The notes under the pieces are model-generated. The model was not told the origin of the DNA, ran no database searches, and was given only the letters and a program-made list of their open reading frames with translations. The translations under genes were made by a program, and so were the position numbers. Source: Alphaproteobacteria bacterium (GTDB taxonomy: Bacteria > Pseudomonadota > Alphaproteobacteria > Paracaedibacterales > CAITNM01). Taken from it: a stretch of 43,563 nucleotides of DNA. The DNA is taken from NCBI GenBank assembly GCA_947478955.1, contig CANJXJ010000007.1:1-43563 (forward strand), read 5' to 3'. The number at the start of each line of letters is the position of its first letter. Within the stretch, counting starts at the first letter, position 1. Positions 24,497-32,961 of the stretch are shown piece after piece.

Positions 24497-26089
24497 TTAC
24501 TTCTTTTTTCTCATACTTTCTTTAAATCTATCGCGTCCCCTCTCGCTTAGTATGAAGCCTTTAGCAGCTGCTTCAGCAGTTGCACCAGTTTGAGATAACA
24601 ATTTATAACGCCACCCACGCACTTCTGCTAAACAGGTGCGTGATGTTTCTCTCACTATCTTTCTTCCACAATAAGAGCCTTTTTGAAGGTCAGTTTCGTG
24701 ATCCACCTCATCTTTTTGCTTTATTAAATATGATTCAAAAGTTTTTAAAATATCAGCTAAGTCGTATCTACCATATCTAGCTAATTGTCCATCAGCCCAA
24801 TGCACTGGAGTAAAATAGACTCCTAACTGACCAAGATATGTATCATCCGCTTCAAGGCCTGCTTGAGCTACACCTCCTCTTTGCGGAGACAAAGGTAGTC
24901 CTGGTAATGTTAAATGAGCTTCAGGTGCACTAAATACAGTTATTACAGGAGGTGCAAGTGTTATTAAACTTGCACTAACAACTTGTGCTCTTTTAGCTTT
25001 ACCGATAGCTTCTTTCACCGTAGCGAAGATAAGATCTTTAAATTGATCCCTATCATTAATTGTTGCCTTGATAGACTCTACCAAAGCATCTAAATACATT
25101 TGCAACGCCTGACCAAATTGTAAGCCAGAAACATTAATATCGACTGACTTTACTTGCGCTAGTGTTGTATTCTCGTCCGGATTTGCTCCCATATCTTCAT
25201 AAAGCGTAAAAGCCCTGTCGGTAATATAATTAACAAACTTTTTGATATTGAAATTTGCAGCAGATGCATCAGCTAACAGAATGGACGCACTTAAATTAAT
25301 ATGATGCGCTAACACCCACGCCATAATATCTGAAAACAGTTGCTGAGGATTATCAGTAGGTTCTAAAGCACCAGAAGTCAAAAAAGCATTGACTTTAGCA
25401 CGCATTGCAGCCCTAAACTCAGCTGTGCTTTTTTTGAAAAAAGCATCTGGTGTTGTTCTACTATCAGCAATAACCATATCTATAGTTGGTGCACCAACAG
25501 CTTTAGCGACGCCTGCCTGTTCAATTGCATAAGGTAAATACAACATGTTGTCGTAATATCCCCAGCGATTAGCTTCTATATCTGCTCGAGCAGACCACCA
25601 AGCACGTTTAATTATACTTTTAGCATTACCTGGTATAGTCGCAGGCATCGCATTAACCATACCCCAGAAGAATTTATCAAAGCTGAAATACGTGCCTATG
25701 TAATAAGGGGTGGTAGACTCTCTGAATTTATTCAACATCCATCCGTGAATAAGGCTAAAGCCATATGGAGTTGAGAAAAATGGAAAACAATTAGAAACAA
25801 CATTGGTAAATTGCTCATCGCTTAATTTTATGAATGCTTTTCTAGTAAGAAACCCAGCAAAAGAAGCCCGAACAATGTTTGTATCTTTACTAGGGTTAAA
25901 ATCCTTAAATGCAAATAAAGATTGTAGCCTCCCTACTGCATCACCACCAGTGTCTATTCCTGTTAATATTGCGTAATAGCCGTCATCCGTATATTCTGTG
26001 TAATCAATTGCTCTCCCCCCAAGATGCGCAGCACATAAGCTAGAAACCGCCAAAAATAAAAATGTAAAAATTGAGAAGTATTTTTTCAT
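24497..26089 (-). CDS. large secreted protein of unknown function (530 aa)
   Basis: Not recognised. It has a clear signal peptide (MKKYFSIFTFLFLAVSSLCA, about 20 residues). The mature part has an aromatic-rich N-terminal half (FFSTPYGFSLIHGW, TPYYIGTYFSFDKFFWGMV, RWGYYDNMLYLPYA) and a helical middle with many Ala and Asp. A Pro/Leu/Gly linker (about residue 390-420, LPGLPLSPQRGG) leads to a basic C-terminus ending RKKK. No repeats, membrane helices or catalytic motif were found. Its own terminator and a 94-base gap from the PAAR gene suggest a separate transcription unit. A secreted factor of an intracellular bacterium is the simplest guess. Confidence 0.6.
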   Translation of the reverse strand: MKKYFSIFTFLFLAVSSLCAAHLGGRAIDYTEYTDDGYYAILTGIDTGGDAVGRLQSLFAFKDFNPSKDTNIVRASFAGFLTRKAFIKLSDEQFTNVVSNCFPFFSTPYGFSLIHGWMLNKFRESTTPYYIGTYFSFDKFFWGMVNAMPATIPGNAKSIIKRAWWSARADIEANRWGYYDNMLYLPYAIEQAGVAKAVGAPTIDMVIADSRTTPDAFFKKSTAEFRAAMRAKVNAFLTSGALEPTDNPQQLFSDIMAWVLAHHINLSASILLADASAANFNIKKFVNYITDRAFTLYEDMGANPDENTTLAQVKSVDINVSGLQFGQALQMYLDALVESIKATINDRDQFKDLIFATVKEAIGKAKRAQVVSASLITLAPPVITVFSAPEAHLTLPGLPLSPQRGGVAQAGLEADDTYLGQLGVYFTPVHWADGQLARYGRYDLADILKTFESYLIKQKDEVDHETDLQKGSYCGRKIVRETSRTCLAEVRGWRYKLLSQTGATAEAAAKGFILSERGRDRFKESMRKKK

Positions 26090-26183
26090 AAACAGAATTC
26101 CAGTATTTTATTGATTCCTACCTTAAGAAGATACCTAAAAAGATTTAAAAAACCGTTAACAGAACAATTTGGAACGTATCGCC

Positions 26184-26474
26184 TTAATCACCCACCAAAA
26201 TTGTTGGGTTGCCCAATACAATAAGTCCTCCATGTTGGCATGAATCCCCCATACGGGCCATAGGTTTACCTTTCGCCATCACTGTACCACTTGCCGCAGC
26301 AACCTTATCGGGCGGCCCTATACAAACCGCCATGTCGTTAATATTCACAGCGGGTGGACCAGCTACTAACACCGTAGCGGCTGTCCCAATTACTGGCCCA
26401 CCGACATGGGGAACCGGACCGGTAAATTTAGGACAAACATGCAGGGATCCTAAAAATGCAGCTGGTTTTGGCAT
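26184..26474 (-). CDS. PAAR-domain protein
   Basis: A 96-residue protein that is a single PAAR domain: VPHVGGPVIG near the N-terminus, VNINDMAVC in the middle, and MARMGDSCQHGGLIVLGNPT at the C-terminus, with the His/Cys/His set that holds zinc. PAAR proteins cap the VgrG-like spike of type VI secretion systems and the spikes of related contractile injection systems. A strong ribosome binding site (AAGGAGAG) precedes the ATG. No other contractile-system gene is in the window. It lies 12 bases after rmuC on the same strand and is likely co-transcribed. Confidence 0.9.
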   Translation of the reverse strand: MPKPAAFLGSLHVCPKFTGPVPHVGGPVIGTAATVLVAGPPAVNINDMAVCIGPPDKVAAASGTVMAKGKPMARMGDSCQHGGLIVLGNPTILVGD

Positions 26475-26486
26475 ACTCTCTCCTTG

Positions 26487-27692
26487 CTATATAGACTTTA
26501 ATGACCTTAGAGGAATTTCAATTTCACTTGGTTCATCTAACGTATGGGGATTTGGATCAAGTTCTTGAAAACGTCTAGCGCTTACAAGTACCCTTTGTTC
26601 AAATGACCCTACCGTACTATTGTAAGCTTCAACAGCTGTTTCAAGGCCTTTACCCATGCGCCCCATATGGCCTGCCATATCTCCCAAGCGCTTATATAAT
26701 TCTTGGCCCAACATAGAAATTGCTTTGGCATTTTCCGCAATGTTTTCCTGACGCCATCCATAAGCTACGGCGCGCAATAACGCTATTAAAGTCGTAGGAG
26801 TAGCCATGAGAACTTTTTCATTAACGCCTGCTTCAATTAATCCAGGGTCAGCTTGAAGGGCTGCGCTGAACATCGCTTCATTAGGAATAAACAACACTAC
26901 AAATTCGGGGCTATTTTCAAATTGTTCGAAGTAGCTTTTTTGGGAAAGCTGACGAATATGCGTGCGTACATGGCGCGCGTGGTCTTGTAGTTTTTGCGCT
27001 TTAATCCCCTCATCGGTCGCTTCTAAATAATCAAGGTAGGCAGCCAAAGGCGTTTTTGCGTCAATCACGATTGTTTTATTCGCAGGTAATCGTACCAGCA
27101 TATCGGGACGCAGCTTACCATCAGCAGTGGAGGCTTGTTCAATAAAATCAACATGGTCAACCATACCAGCCATTTCAATGACACGTTTGAGCTGCATTTC
27201 TCCCCATTGGCCCCTCGCATGGGGTGTACGTAAAGCCTTAACCAACGTCGCCGTTTCTTGACGTAAATCTTTTTGGCCAATGACCATATCTGTAAGCTGG
27301 CGTTTTAAATCAGCAAACGCTTCAATTCGTTGTTTTTCAACGCTTTGCACCTGAGTGTTAACCTGCTCTAAAGATTTTGAAATCGGCTCAAGCAGGTGCT
27401 TAAACTGTTCTTGACGCTGCTCAAAAGTTAGATTCGCTTTTTCCAACACTCCATCAAACTGAGCCTTGGCTAACCCTAAAAAATGATTCGATTGATTAAT
27501 TAAAGCCTGTTGGGTAAGCCGTTCAATTTGTTGCTGCCACATTTGACTTACCTGTTGGTCAGTCTGAGTTTGACTTCTCAATTGAATGTTTTCAATAGAC
27601 AACGCCTGCCTTTGCCCCGACAACCGGACACATAAAAACCCAAGACACACAGCAACAAACGCTAAGCCCCAACATACAATATCAATACTCAT
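26487..27692 (-). CDS. rmuC: DNA recombination protein RmuC
   Basis: A 401-residue protein with an N-terminal membrane anchor (about residues 5-23), a long coiled coil (about 28-125, rich in Gln, Glu and Leu), and a nuclease-like domain with [38 protein letters not shown] (about 185-205, the D-x-K core of a PD-(D/E)XK fold) and [15 protein letters not shown]. RmuC limits rearrangements at inverted repeats and takes part in antiphage defence in some bacteria; its exact activity is uncertain. Length fits the shorter RmuC group. It lies between bdhA and the PAAR gene with gaps of 12-13 bases. Confidence 0.92.
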   Translation of the reverse strand: MSIDIVCWGLAFVAVCLGFLCVRLSGQRQALSIENIQLRSQTQTDQQVSQMWQQQIERLTQQALINQSNHFLGLAKAQFDGVLEKANLTFEQRQEQFKHLLEPISKSLEQVNTQVQSVEKQRIEAFADLKRQLTDMVIGQKDLRQETATLVKALRTPHARGQWGEMQLKRVIEMAGMVDHVDFIEQASTADGKLRPDMLVRLPANKTIVIDAKTPLAAYLDYLEATDEGIKAQKLQDHARHVRTHIRQLSQKSYFEQFENSPEFVVLFIPNEAMFSAALQADPGLIEAGVNEKVLMATPTTLIALLRAVAYGWRQENIAENAKAISMLGQELYKRLGDMAGHMGRMGKGLETAVEAYNSTVGSFEQRVLVSARRFQELDPNPHTLDEPSEIEIPLRSLKSI

Positions 27693-27705
27693 CTATTTTA
27701 CTTTC

Positions 27706-28485
27706 TTATTGCGCTGTCCAACCACCATCCATGGTTAAGGTCGCTCCATTAATTTGTGCTGCTGCAGGTTTACATAAAAACAAAACAAATTCACCAATTT
27801 CTTCAGCCGTTGCAAAACTTCCGCTAGGTTGTTTTTCTAATAACAAATTTTCCCGAGCTTGATCAACACTAATACCTTGTTCCTCAGCTCGTTTTTCAAT
27901 TTGTGCTTGCACCAATGGCGTTAATACCCAGCCGGGACAAATAGCATTACAAGTTATTCCCAATGTTGCATTCTCTAAAGCCGCAACTTTGGTCAGGCCT
28001 ACTATACCATGTTTGCTAGTAACGTAAGCCGATTTATTTGCCGATGCCACTATCCCATGACACGACGAAATATTAATAACCCTTCCCCATTTTTGGGATT
28101 GCATATGTGGCAACGAATGCTGCATAAAATGAAACGCTGATGACAGGTTTACAGCCAAAACCTGATCCCATTTTTGTACAGGAAATTCTTGTATGGGAGC
28201 CACATGTTGTATACCGGCATTGTTAACTAAAATATCAATATTAATACCAGCAGCAGCCAAATCGCTGCAAAATTGAGCAATCGCTTCCGGGTTCCCTATA
28301 TCAACACTGTAATATCCCAAAACTTTGCCTTGAGCTGATAAATCCTTCACTAAAGGAGCAACCTGAGCCTGAGACTCTATTCCATGAAGCACCACCTGAT
28401 ATCCATTTTTTAAAAGGACCTTAGCAATGCCGTATCCAATCCCGCTTGAAGAACCTGTGACTAATGCAGTTTTTACAACATTCAT
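27706..28485 (-). CDS. 3-hydroxybutyrate dehydrogenase
   Basis: Interconverts 3-hydroxybutyrate and acetoacetate with NAD, linking polyhydroxybutyrate or ketone-body use to acetyl-CoA. The start was set at MNVVKTALVTGSSSG, which has AAGGAAG just upstream; an in-frame ATG 21 codons earlier is less likely. The 259-residue SDR protein has the TGSSSGIGYGIA cofactor loop, NNAG, the catalytic Ser in INISSCHG and the YVTSK active site. The GIQHVAPIQEFPVQKWDQV block is characteristic of 3-hydroxybutyrate dehydrogenases. It is the first gene of an apparent bdh-rmuC-PAAR operon and is divergent from the MFS gene at 28563. Confidence 0.88.
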   Translation of the reverse strand: MNVVKTALVTGSSSGIGYGIAKVLLKNGYQVVLHGIESQAQVAPLVKDLSAQGKVLGYYSVDIGNPEAIAQFCSDLAAAGINIDILVNNAGIQHVAPIQEFPVQKWDQVLAVNLSSAFHFMQHSLPHMQSQKWGRVINISSCHGIVASANKSAYVTSKHGIVGLTKVAALENATLGITCNAICPGWVLTPLVQAQIEKRAEEQGISVDQARENLLLEKQPSGSFATAEEIGEFVLFLCKPAAAQINGATLTMDGGWTAQ

Positions 28486-28562
28486 TGCGCTTCCTTTACA
28501 AATTTGATAGGTTGGTAGGTCGTTAATCCATTTGGCCATATTCCCCACTTATTAGCAATATT

Positions 28563-29780
28563 ATGAAAAATTTCAAAAATAGGATTCCTGCGTCCATTTG
28601 GGCGATTGGCTTTGCCAGTATGCTTTTGAATATATCAGCCGTTATGGTTTTTGGAATTGCAGCTTTGTATGTAAAACAAATTTTGGGCGTTGCAACAGGT
28701 ATTTTATTATTACTTGAAGGGGTTTTTGAGGCTATTGCTTATGTAATGAAGCTGTTTTCAGGAGTCATTAGTGATTATTTACGCCGTCGCAAATCAGTAA
28801 TGGTTTGGGGGTTTGCTCTAACCGTGGTTGCACGACCAATTCTTGCCTTTTTTTCAAGCTTTACCGCTGTGCTATTGGCACGAATACTTGAGCGATTAGG
28901 AAACGGAATACAATCAACCCCCCGTGACGCGCTAATAGGAGACCTTGCTCCTAAAAATGCAAAAGGTGCATGTTTTGGCCTTAGCCAAAGCTTAAGATTT
29001 GCAGGCTCATTCATTGGAGGAATTCTTGGCATTTGGTGCATGATTGTTACCAATCAAGATTTCCAAATGGTCTTTATGCTTGCTAGCATTCCAGCAGCCC
29101 TGGGGCTTTTACTGGTAATATTTTTTGTAAAAGATTCTCATGAAGAGGAAGTTAAGCCTGATAAAAAACCTAGTCGCCATCCTATTCACTTAAAGGACTT
29201 AAAACGTTTAGGAAAACCTTATTGGGTTTTAATGGCAATAACCCTAGTGTTTATGAGCGCTCGAGTTGGGGAATCAGTTCTTGTGTTGCATGCTACCGGT
29301 AGTTTTAATTTGGACCAGAGCTTTTCCCATGCAATCTTGATTTTATACAATGCTATGAATTCTTTGTGTTCCTACCCAGTTGGGCATTTGTCTGATCGAC
29401 TTGGTCGCTATGGATTTTTAGGTTTAAGCTTTTTTATTTTAATGCTGGCAGATGGCTTCTTAGGATTTGCCACAAATCTTACAACCATGATGATTGGTGT
29501 AGCTTTATGGGGTATTCAAATCGGCATGAGCCAAAGCATGTTTCTAAGCCTTATTGCTGATCATGTACCCGAAGACTTACGAGGGACAGGAATAGGATTT
29601 TTCTATCTTATAAGTGCTGTAGCGCTTTTATTAGCTGGGCTTATTGGGGGAGTTGCTGTTGAGAAGTATGACCAATTTGCCACCTTTATTACCAGTGGCG
29701 CCATTAGCTTGGTAGCTTTGTTAATGCTTATTGGTTTTTATAAAACATTACAAAGCGATCAAAATAAGGAAAAGCTTTAA
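28563..29780 (+). CDS. MFS transporter (paralogue of the gene at 1237)
   Basis: A 405-residue protein with about 12 membrane segments. The loop 2-3 motif reads GVISDYLRRRKS, and RLGNGIQSTPRDALIGDLAP follows, matching RISKGIRSAPSDALIADISP in the transporter at 1237. Near helix 8 both have PVGHLSDR or PVGKLADR, and further on both have GIQIGMSQSM/GLHMGMTHGM and LRGTGIGFFY/LRGTAFAMYY. The pair arose by duplication; the substrate is unknown. The gene is divergent from bdhA with under 80 bases between starts. Confidence 0.86.
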   Translation: MKNFKNRIPASIWAIGFASMLLNISAVMVFGIAALYVKQILGVATGILLLLEGVFEAIAYVMKLFSGVISDYLRRRKSVMVWGFALTVVARPILAFFSSFTAVLLARILERLGNGIQSTPRDALIGDLAPKNAKGACFGLSQSLRFAGSFIGGILGIWCMIVTNQDFQMVFMLASIPAALGLLLVIFFVKDSHEEEVKPDKKPSRHPIHLKDLKRLGKPYWVLMAITLVFMSARVGESVLVLHATGSFNLDQSFSHAILILYNAMNSLCSYPVGHLSDRLGRYGFLGLSFFILMLADGFLGFATNLTTMMIGVALWGIQIGMSQSMFLSLIADHVPEDLRGTGIGFFYLISAVALLLAGLIGGVAVEKYDQFATFITSGAISLVALLMLIGFYKTLQSDQNKEKL

Positions 29781-29868
29781 GCTACTTTAATTTTACAAGG
29801 TATATAAAAAATATTATCCTTTCGTGACAAATATTTACGTTTATTTAATACCTTTCCTCTAAAACTGG

Positions 29869-29890
29869 CCCCACCCAGATGAGGGTGGGG
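29869..29890. other. GC-rich hairpin between the MFS gene and addB
   Basis: CCCCACCC (29869-29876) and GGGTGGGG (29883-29890) form a perfect eight-pair stem with a six-base loop. No T run follows on the + strand. On the minus strand only a short TTTT comes six bases later, and no minus-strand gene ends here. It may attenuate read-through into addB or be a repeat remnant. Confidence 0.5.
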
Positions 29891-29912
29891 GTGGTTAGGG
29901 AGTGTACTTAAA

Positions 29913-31664
29913 ATGAAATCATTCGACCCTATTCTAACTTCTATCAATGATGCACGATCTTCATTCCCCGCCCTGCGTTTTACTGGGTTTCATAATCTTT
30001 GGCAAACCACCCATGAATTAAAAACTCTAAATACGCTTCAAAAAACATCTGAACACTTAGAACAACAAGGTCAATATAACCTTTTAAAAATCATTCAAAC
30101 CCTAGCTGACCATTTTATCTCGTTTCAATGTATGGCAAACGCCATTAAGCCTCAGCAACTCCAATTTTCATCTCAGTTTTCTCTTGTTCAGCAGGCCACC
30201 CAATTTTATAAACAAGGGTTTATATTGGTTTGCGATGATCTAAATTTATGGGAACAAATCCGCCATGCTGTTTCTAATCATCAAATCCATATCGCCCTAG
30301 ATTGGATTGAGAAACTTTACACCTATACAACTCAAAAAAGTTTGAGTAATGCCTTAGAAATGCTAGGGCACCCCCTATTAAAAAACGTTGATGAGCATTT
30401 TCATGGGTCTGCGGTAAATTGGGAATATACACTTCGAAAAAATCAACAACATTCCTTTGATGAGAACGATTTACCGAGTCACCCCTTTTACCAATTACTT
30501 TTAAATAAAACTTTTGGGGAAATCTTCAATCATTTTCCTATCTCTATAGAGCAGCAATTGCCAGTACTCGATTACATCCCCCTACTTGATAGTGCAGATC
30601 ATTGCTTAGAATGGTTTAAGGGGGCTGTGAATCTAGGAACGTGCTCTCCCCAAATTCGTCTTGGGCTACATTCAGCGCTAGAATTCAATCCTTGCCAGGT
30701 TATTTTTTGCCTAAAACATAACCAAATTCGCCCGATGCAAAGTCAATTTTTATTCAAAAGACTTATAGACAAAAATTTAACCGAGTTGCTTTCTCAGTGG
30801 AAAGGTCAAACTGATCTTAATATTTTAGGATATACTCAGGAAGCAATATTTCATCACCCATTTGTCCAAGACACTATTCTTAAATCACACCATACGCAAA
30901 AGCTTTCCCTAGCTTATGATAAACCCATTGCAAATCCTGATGTCAGCAGCCGCCCCACAACCATTAGTGCCACCGGATTTAATCAACTTATGCAAGACCC
31001 CTATGGGTTCTATGCTCGTTATATTTTGAAATTACGGTCGTTAGAACGAACGGGTTCTCAATCATTGCAACAAGAATTTGGCCTAACTGTTCATAAAATT
31101 GTTGAAGTGTACTTAAAAAAAGGATTGGAAGATGCTTTAAACCATATTCATAATTTAAAGTTAGGTAAACGTAGCATTTTGTGGAAAGGTAGAATTTTGC
31201 GCATTCTTCATTGGGTTCACGCGCAAATAAATGATCTAGATCCCCTCAAGGTAGAAAGCGAAAAAGACCTTCAAACTCCACTGGGCCCAATTACCTTAAA
31301 AGCCAGAATAGATGCTTGTGTTTTGGCTAGCCAAGGTAACTTAGTGGTAAATTTCAAAACCGGCATTCCTCCAAGCAAAACCGATGCTACCAATGGTTAT
31401 TGCCCCCAGCTAGCCATTGAAATGTTTTTGACCAGCAAGAGCTATACTAGCGCATCCACTCAAGCAGAGTTTTGGCAACTTAAGGGCACGCAACCTGTGG
31501 GAAATATTTTATCAACGATTACACTTCCCATTAATTCTCTTCAAAAAGATCTTGAAAAAATTAGCCTTCATTATTTGACGAAAAATGCCCCATTTTTAAC
31601 TTGCCCCTGGCCTTCAAAAACGCCAAAGTATAACGACTATAAATATCTGGAACGAATAGCGTAA
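29913..31664 (+). CDS. addB: AddB-like subunit, shortened, with altered nuclease motif
   Basis: A 583-residue protein, against about 1000 in other alphaproteobacteria. The N-terminal two thirds show little recognisable helicase sequence. The C-terminal region is AddB-type: ISATGFNQLMQDPYGFYARY (about 350-370), the nuclease-domain His (H394 in LTVHKIVEVY), ARIDAC with D467, then VVNFKTGIPPSKTDATNGYC and PQLAIEMFL. The family has (I/V)DYKTG at the third motif; here it is N480-F-K482, so the second metal-binding Asp is Asn. Nuclease activity may be lost. AddAB processes double-strand breaks for RecA loading. It overlaps the next MFS gene by one base (TAATG), and addA follows. Confidence 0.85.
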   Translation: MKSFDPILTSINDARSSFPALRFTGFHNLWQTTHELKTLNTLQKTSEHLEQQGQYNLLKIIQTLADHFISFQCMANAIKPQQLQFSSQFSLVQQATQFYKQGFILVCDDLNLWEQIRHAVSNHQIHIALDWIEKLYTYTTQKSLSNALEMLGHPLLKNVDEHFHGSAVNWEYTLRKNQQHSFDENDLPSHPFYQLLLNKTFGEIFNHFPISIEQQLPVLDYIPLLDSADHCLEWFKGAVNLGTCSPQIRLGLHSALEFNPCQVIFCLKHNQIRPMQSQFLFKRLIDKNLTELLSQWKGQTDLNILGYTQEAIFHHPFVQDTILKSHHTQKLSLAYDKPIANPDVSSRPTTISATGFNQLMQDPYGFYARYILKLRSLERTGSQSLQQEFGLTVHKIVEVYLKKGLEDALNHIHNLKLGKRSILWKGRILRILHWVHAQINDLDPLKVESEKDLQTPLGPITLKARIDACVLASQGNLVVNFKTGIPPSKTDATNGYCPQLAIEMFLTSKSYTSASTQAEFWQLKGTQPVGNILSTITLPINSLQKDLEKISLHYLTKNAPFLTCPWPSKTPKYNDYKYLERIA

Positions 31665-32929
31665 TGACTGAAGAACGATCACCCATGCACTCATATTTAG
31701 CTTGGGGGGGAGTTGCGTTATTTTTCTTGTATCAGTACATCCTTCGTATTGCACCGGGGCTTGTAGAACCTGAACTTCGCAGCGCGTTTTTTATGACAGC
31801 CAACGATTTTTCAACGTTAGGTTCATTTTTCATGTTCATTTACGCTGTTGTACAGATTCCCTGTGGCGTACTCATTGACAAAATTGGAATAAAACGCGTT
31901 GTACTGTCCAGCATTTTATTGTGCTTGATTGGTAACGGATTATTGATTATCGGAAATAGTCTCTGGGAAGCTCAGGTTAGCCGTCTGTTTATGGGGCTTG
32001 GGTCCGCTTGCGGATATCTAGGCTGTATGAAAGTTGCGGCTGACAGTTTTCCAAGCTCAAATCGCGGTTTTTTCATGGGTGCAGCCTTAACCCTTGGTTT
32101 GTTTGGCCCCCTATTAGCAGCAAAACCTTTGGTCGGATTAATTGAAGCTACAACATGGCGTTATGCGTTCACTGTACTGTCTGTAATTGGGGTAATCTTA
32201 TGGTTCTGCATTGTTTTAGTAATGCCTAAGGAAACCACTAATCATCAAGCAACCCTTAAATGGTCAGAAATAAAATTTAGCATTACTCATGTATTTAAAA
32301 CTCGCCCTGTACTTGCTTATGCTATTATGACTACCTGCTTCTATTCCCCGCTTGCTGTTATTGCTGACCTTTGGGGCGTATCGTTTTTAATGAAACATTT
32401 CCAACTTCCGCGCGTTAACGCTGCTAATGTGACAATGCAAATTTATGTAGGTGCGGCCATTAGCAGCCTTATTATCCCTTGGTTGTGTGAGCGTTACAAA
32501 GAATATAACCGCGGCATTGTCTATAGTTGGATAGGCATGATCATTTGTCTAGTTGCATTGTTATATGGCGGCAATTTATCGGTATACAGCCTTATCGGCG
32601 TGCTTGTTATTTTAGGAATTTTCAGTAGCTCTGAAATTTTGTGCTTCGGTGCAGCATCCCATTATACTACCCCCGAAACATCAGGTACAACCCTTGGAGT
32701 GATTAATACATTCAGCGTTTTAGGAAGCGCCAGTATTATGCAAGGGGTTGGGTTTTTGCTTGATTTTAAATGGGGTGGTGCCATGGATGATAATGGGGTC
32801 AGAATTTATTCAAGCGCTGAATATATTTTTGCCCTTAGTTCAATTTTAGTTTTTGTAAGCGTTTTAGGGTTGGTTGCTTTTTTCCTTTTCAAACGAGGTA
32901 TAAAACTAAAACAAGATGAACTAGCATAA
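31664..32929 (+). CDS. MFS transporter
   Basis: A 421-residue protein with about 12 membrane segments. The N-terminal part (LAWGGVALFFLYQYILRIAP, then LGSFFMFIYAVVQIPCGVLIDKIGIKRV in pieces) is typical of an MFS group common in Legionella, Coxiella and intracellular alphaproteobacteria. The loop 2-3 motif is GVLIDKIGIKR, and SRLFMGLGSACGYLG is the helix 4-5 block. The substrate is unknown. It is not closely similar to the pair at 1237/28563. It is placed between addB and addA and is coupled to addB by the TAATG overlap, an odd partner for recombination genes; an internal ATG at 31685 is another possible start. Confidence 0.86.
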   Translation: MTEERSPMHSYLAWGGVALFFLYQYILRIAPGLVEPELRSAFFMTANDFSTLGSFFMFIYAVVQIPCGVLIDKIGIKRVVLSSILLCLIGNGLLIIGNSLWEAQVSRLFMGLGSACGYLGCMKVAADSFPSSNRGFFMGAALTLGLFGPLLAAKPLVGLIEATTWRYAFTVLSVIGVILWFCIVLVMPKETTNHQATLKWSEIKFSITHVFKTRPVLAYAIMTTCFYSPLAVIADLWGVSFLMKHFQLPRVNAANVTMQIYVGAAISSLIIPWLCERYKEYNRGIVYSWIGMIICLVALLYGGNLSVYSLIGVLVILGIFSSSEILCFGAASHYTTPETSGTTLGVINTFSVLGSASIMQGVGFLLDFKWGGAMDDNGVRIYSSAEYIFALSSILVFVSVLGLVAFFLFKRGIKLKQDELA

Positions 32930-32961
32930 CCATTTGCTCCGTTACTTAACATATCTAAATT

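Noticed and set aside
24497-26089. Type VI effector role for the 530-aa protein next to the PAAR gene
   Set aside because: It has a Sec signal peptide, which type VI cargo does not normally carry, and a 94-base gap plus its own terminator separate it from the PAAR operon.
29869-29890. Terminator call for the GC-rich hairpin
   Set aside because: The stem is perfect, but no T run follows on the + strand and no gene ends on the other strand; it is listed only as a hairpin.
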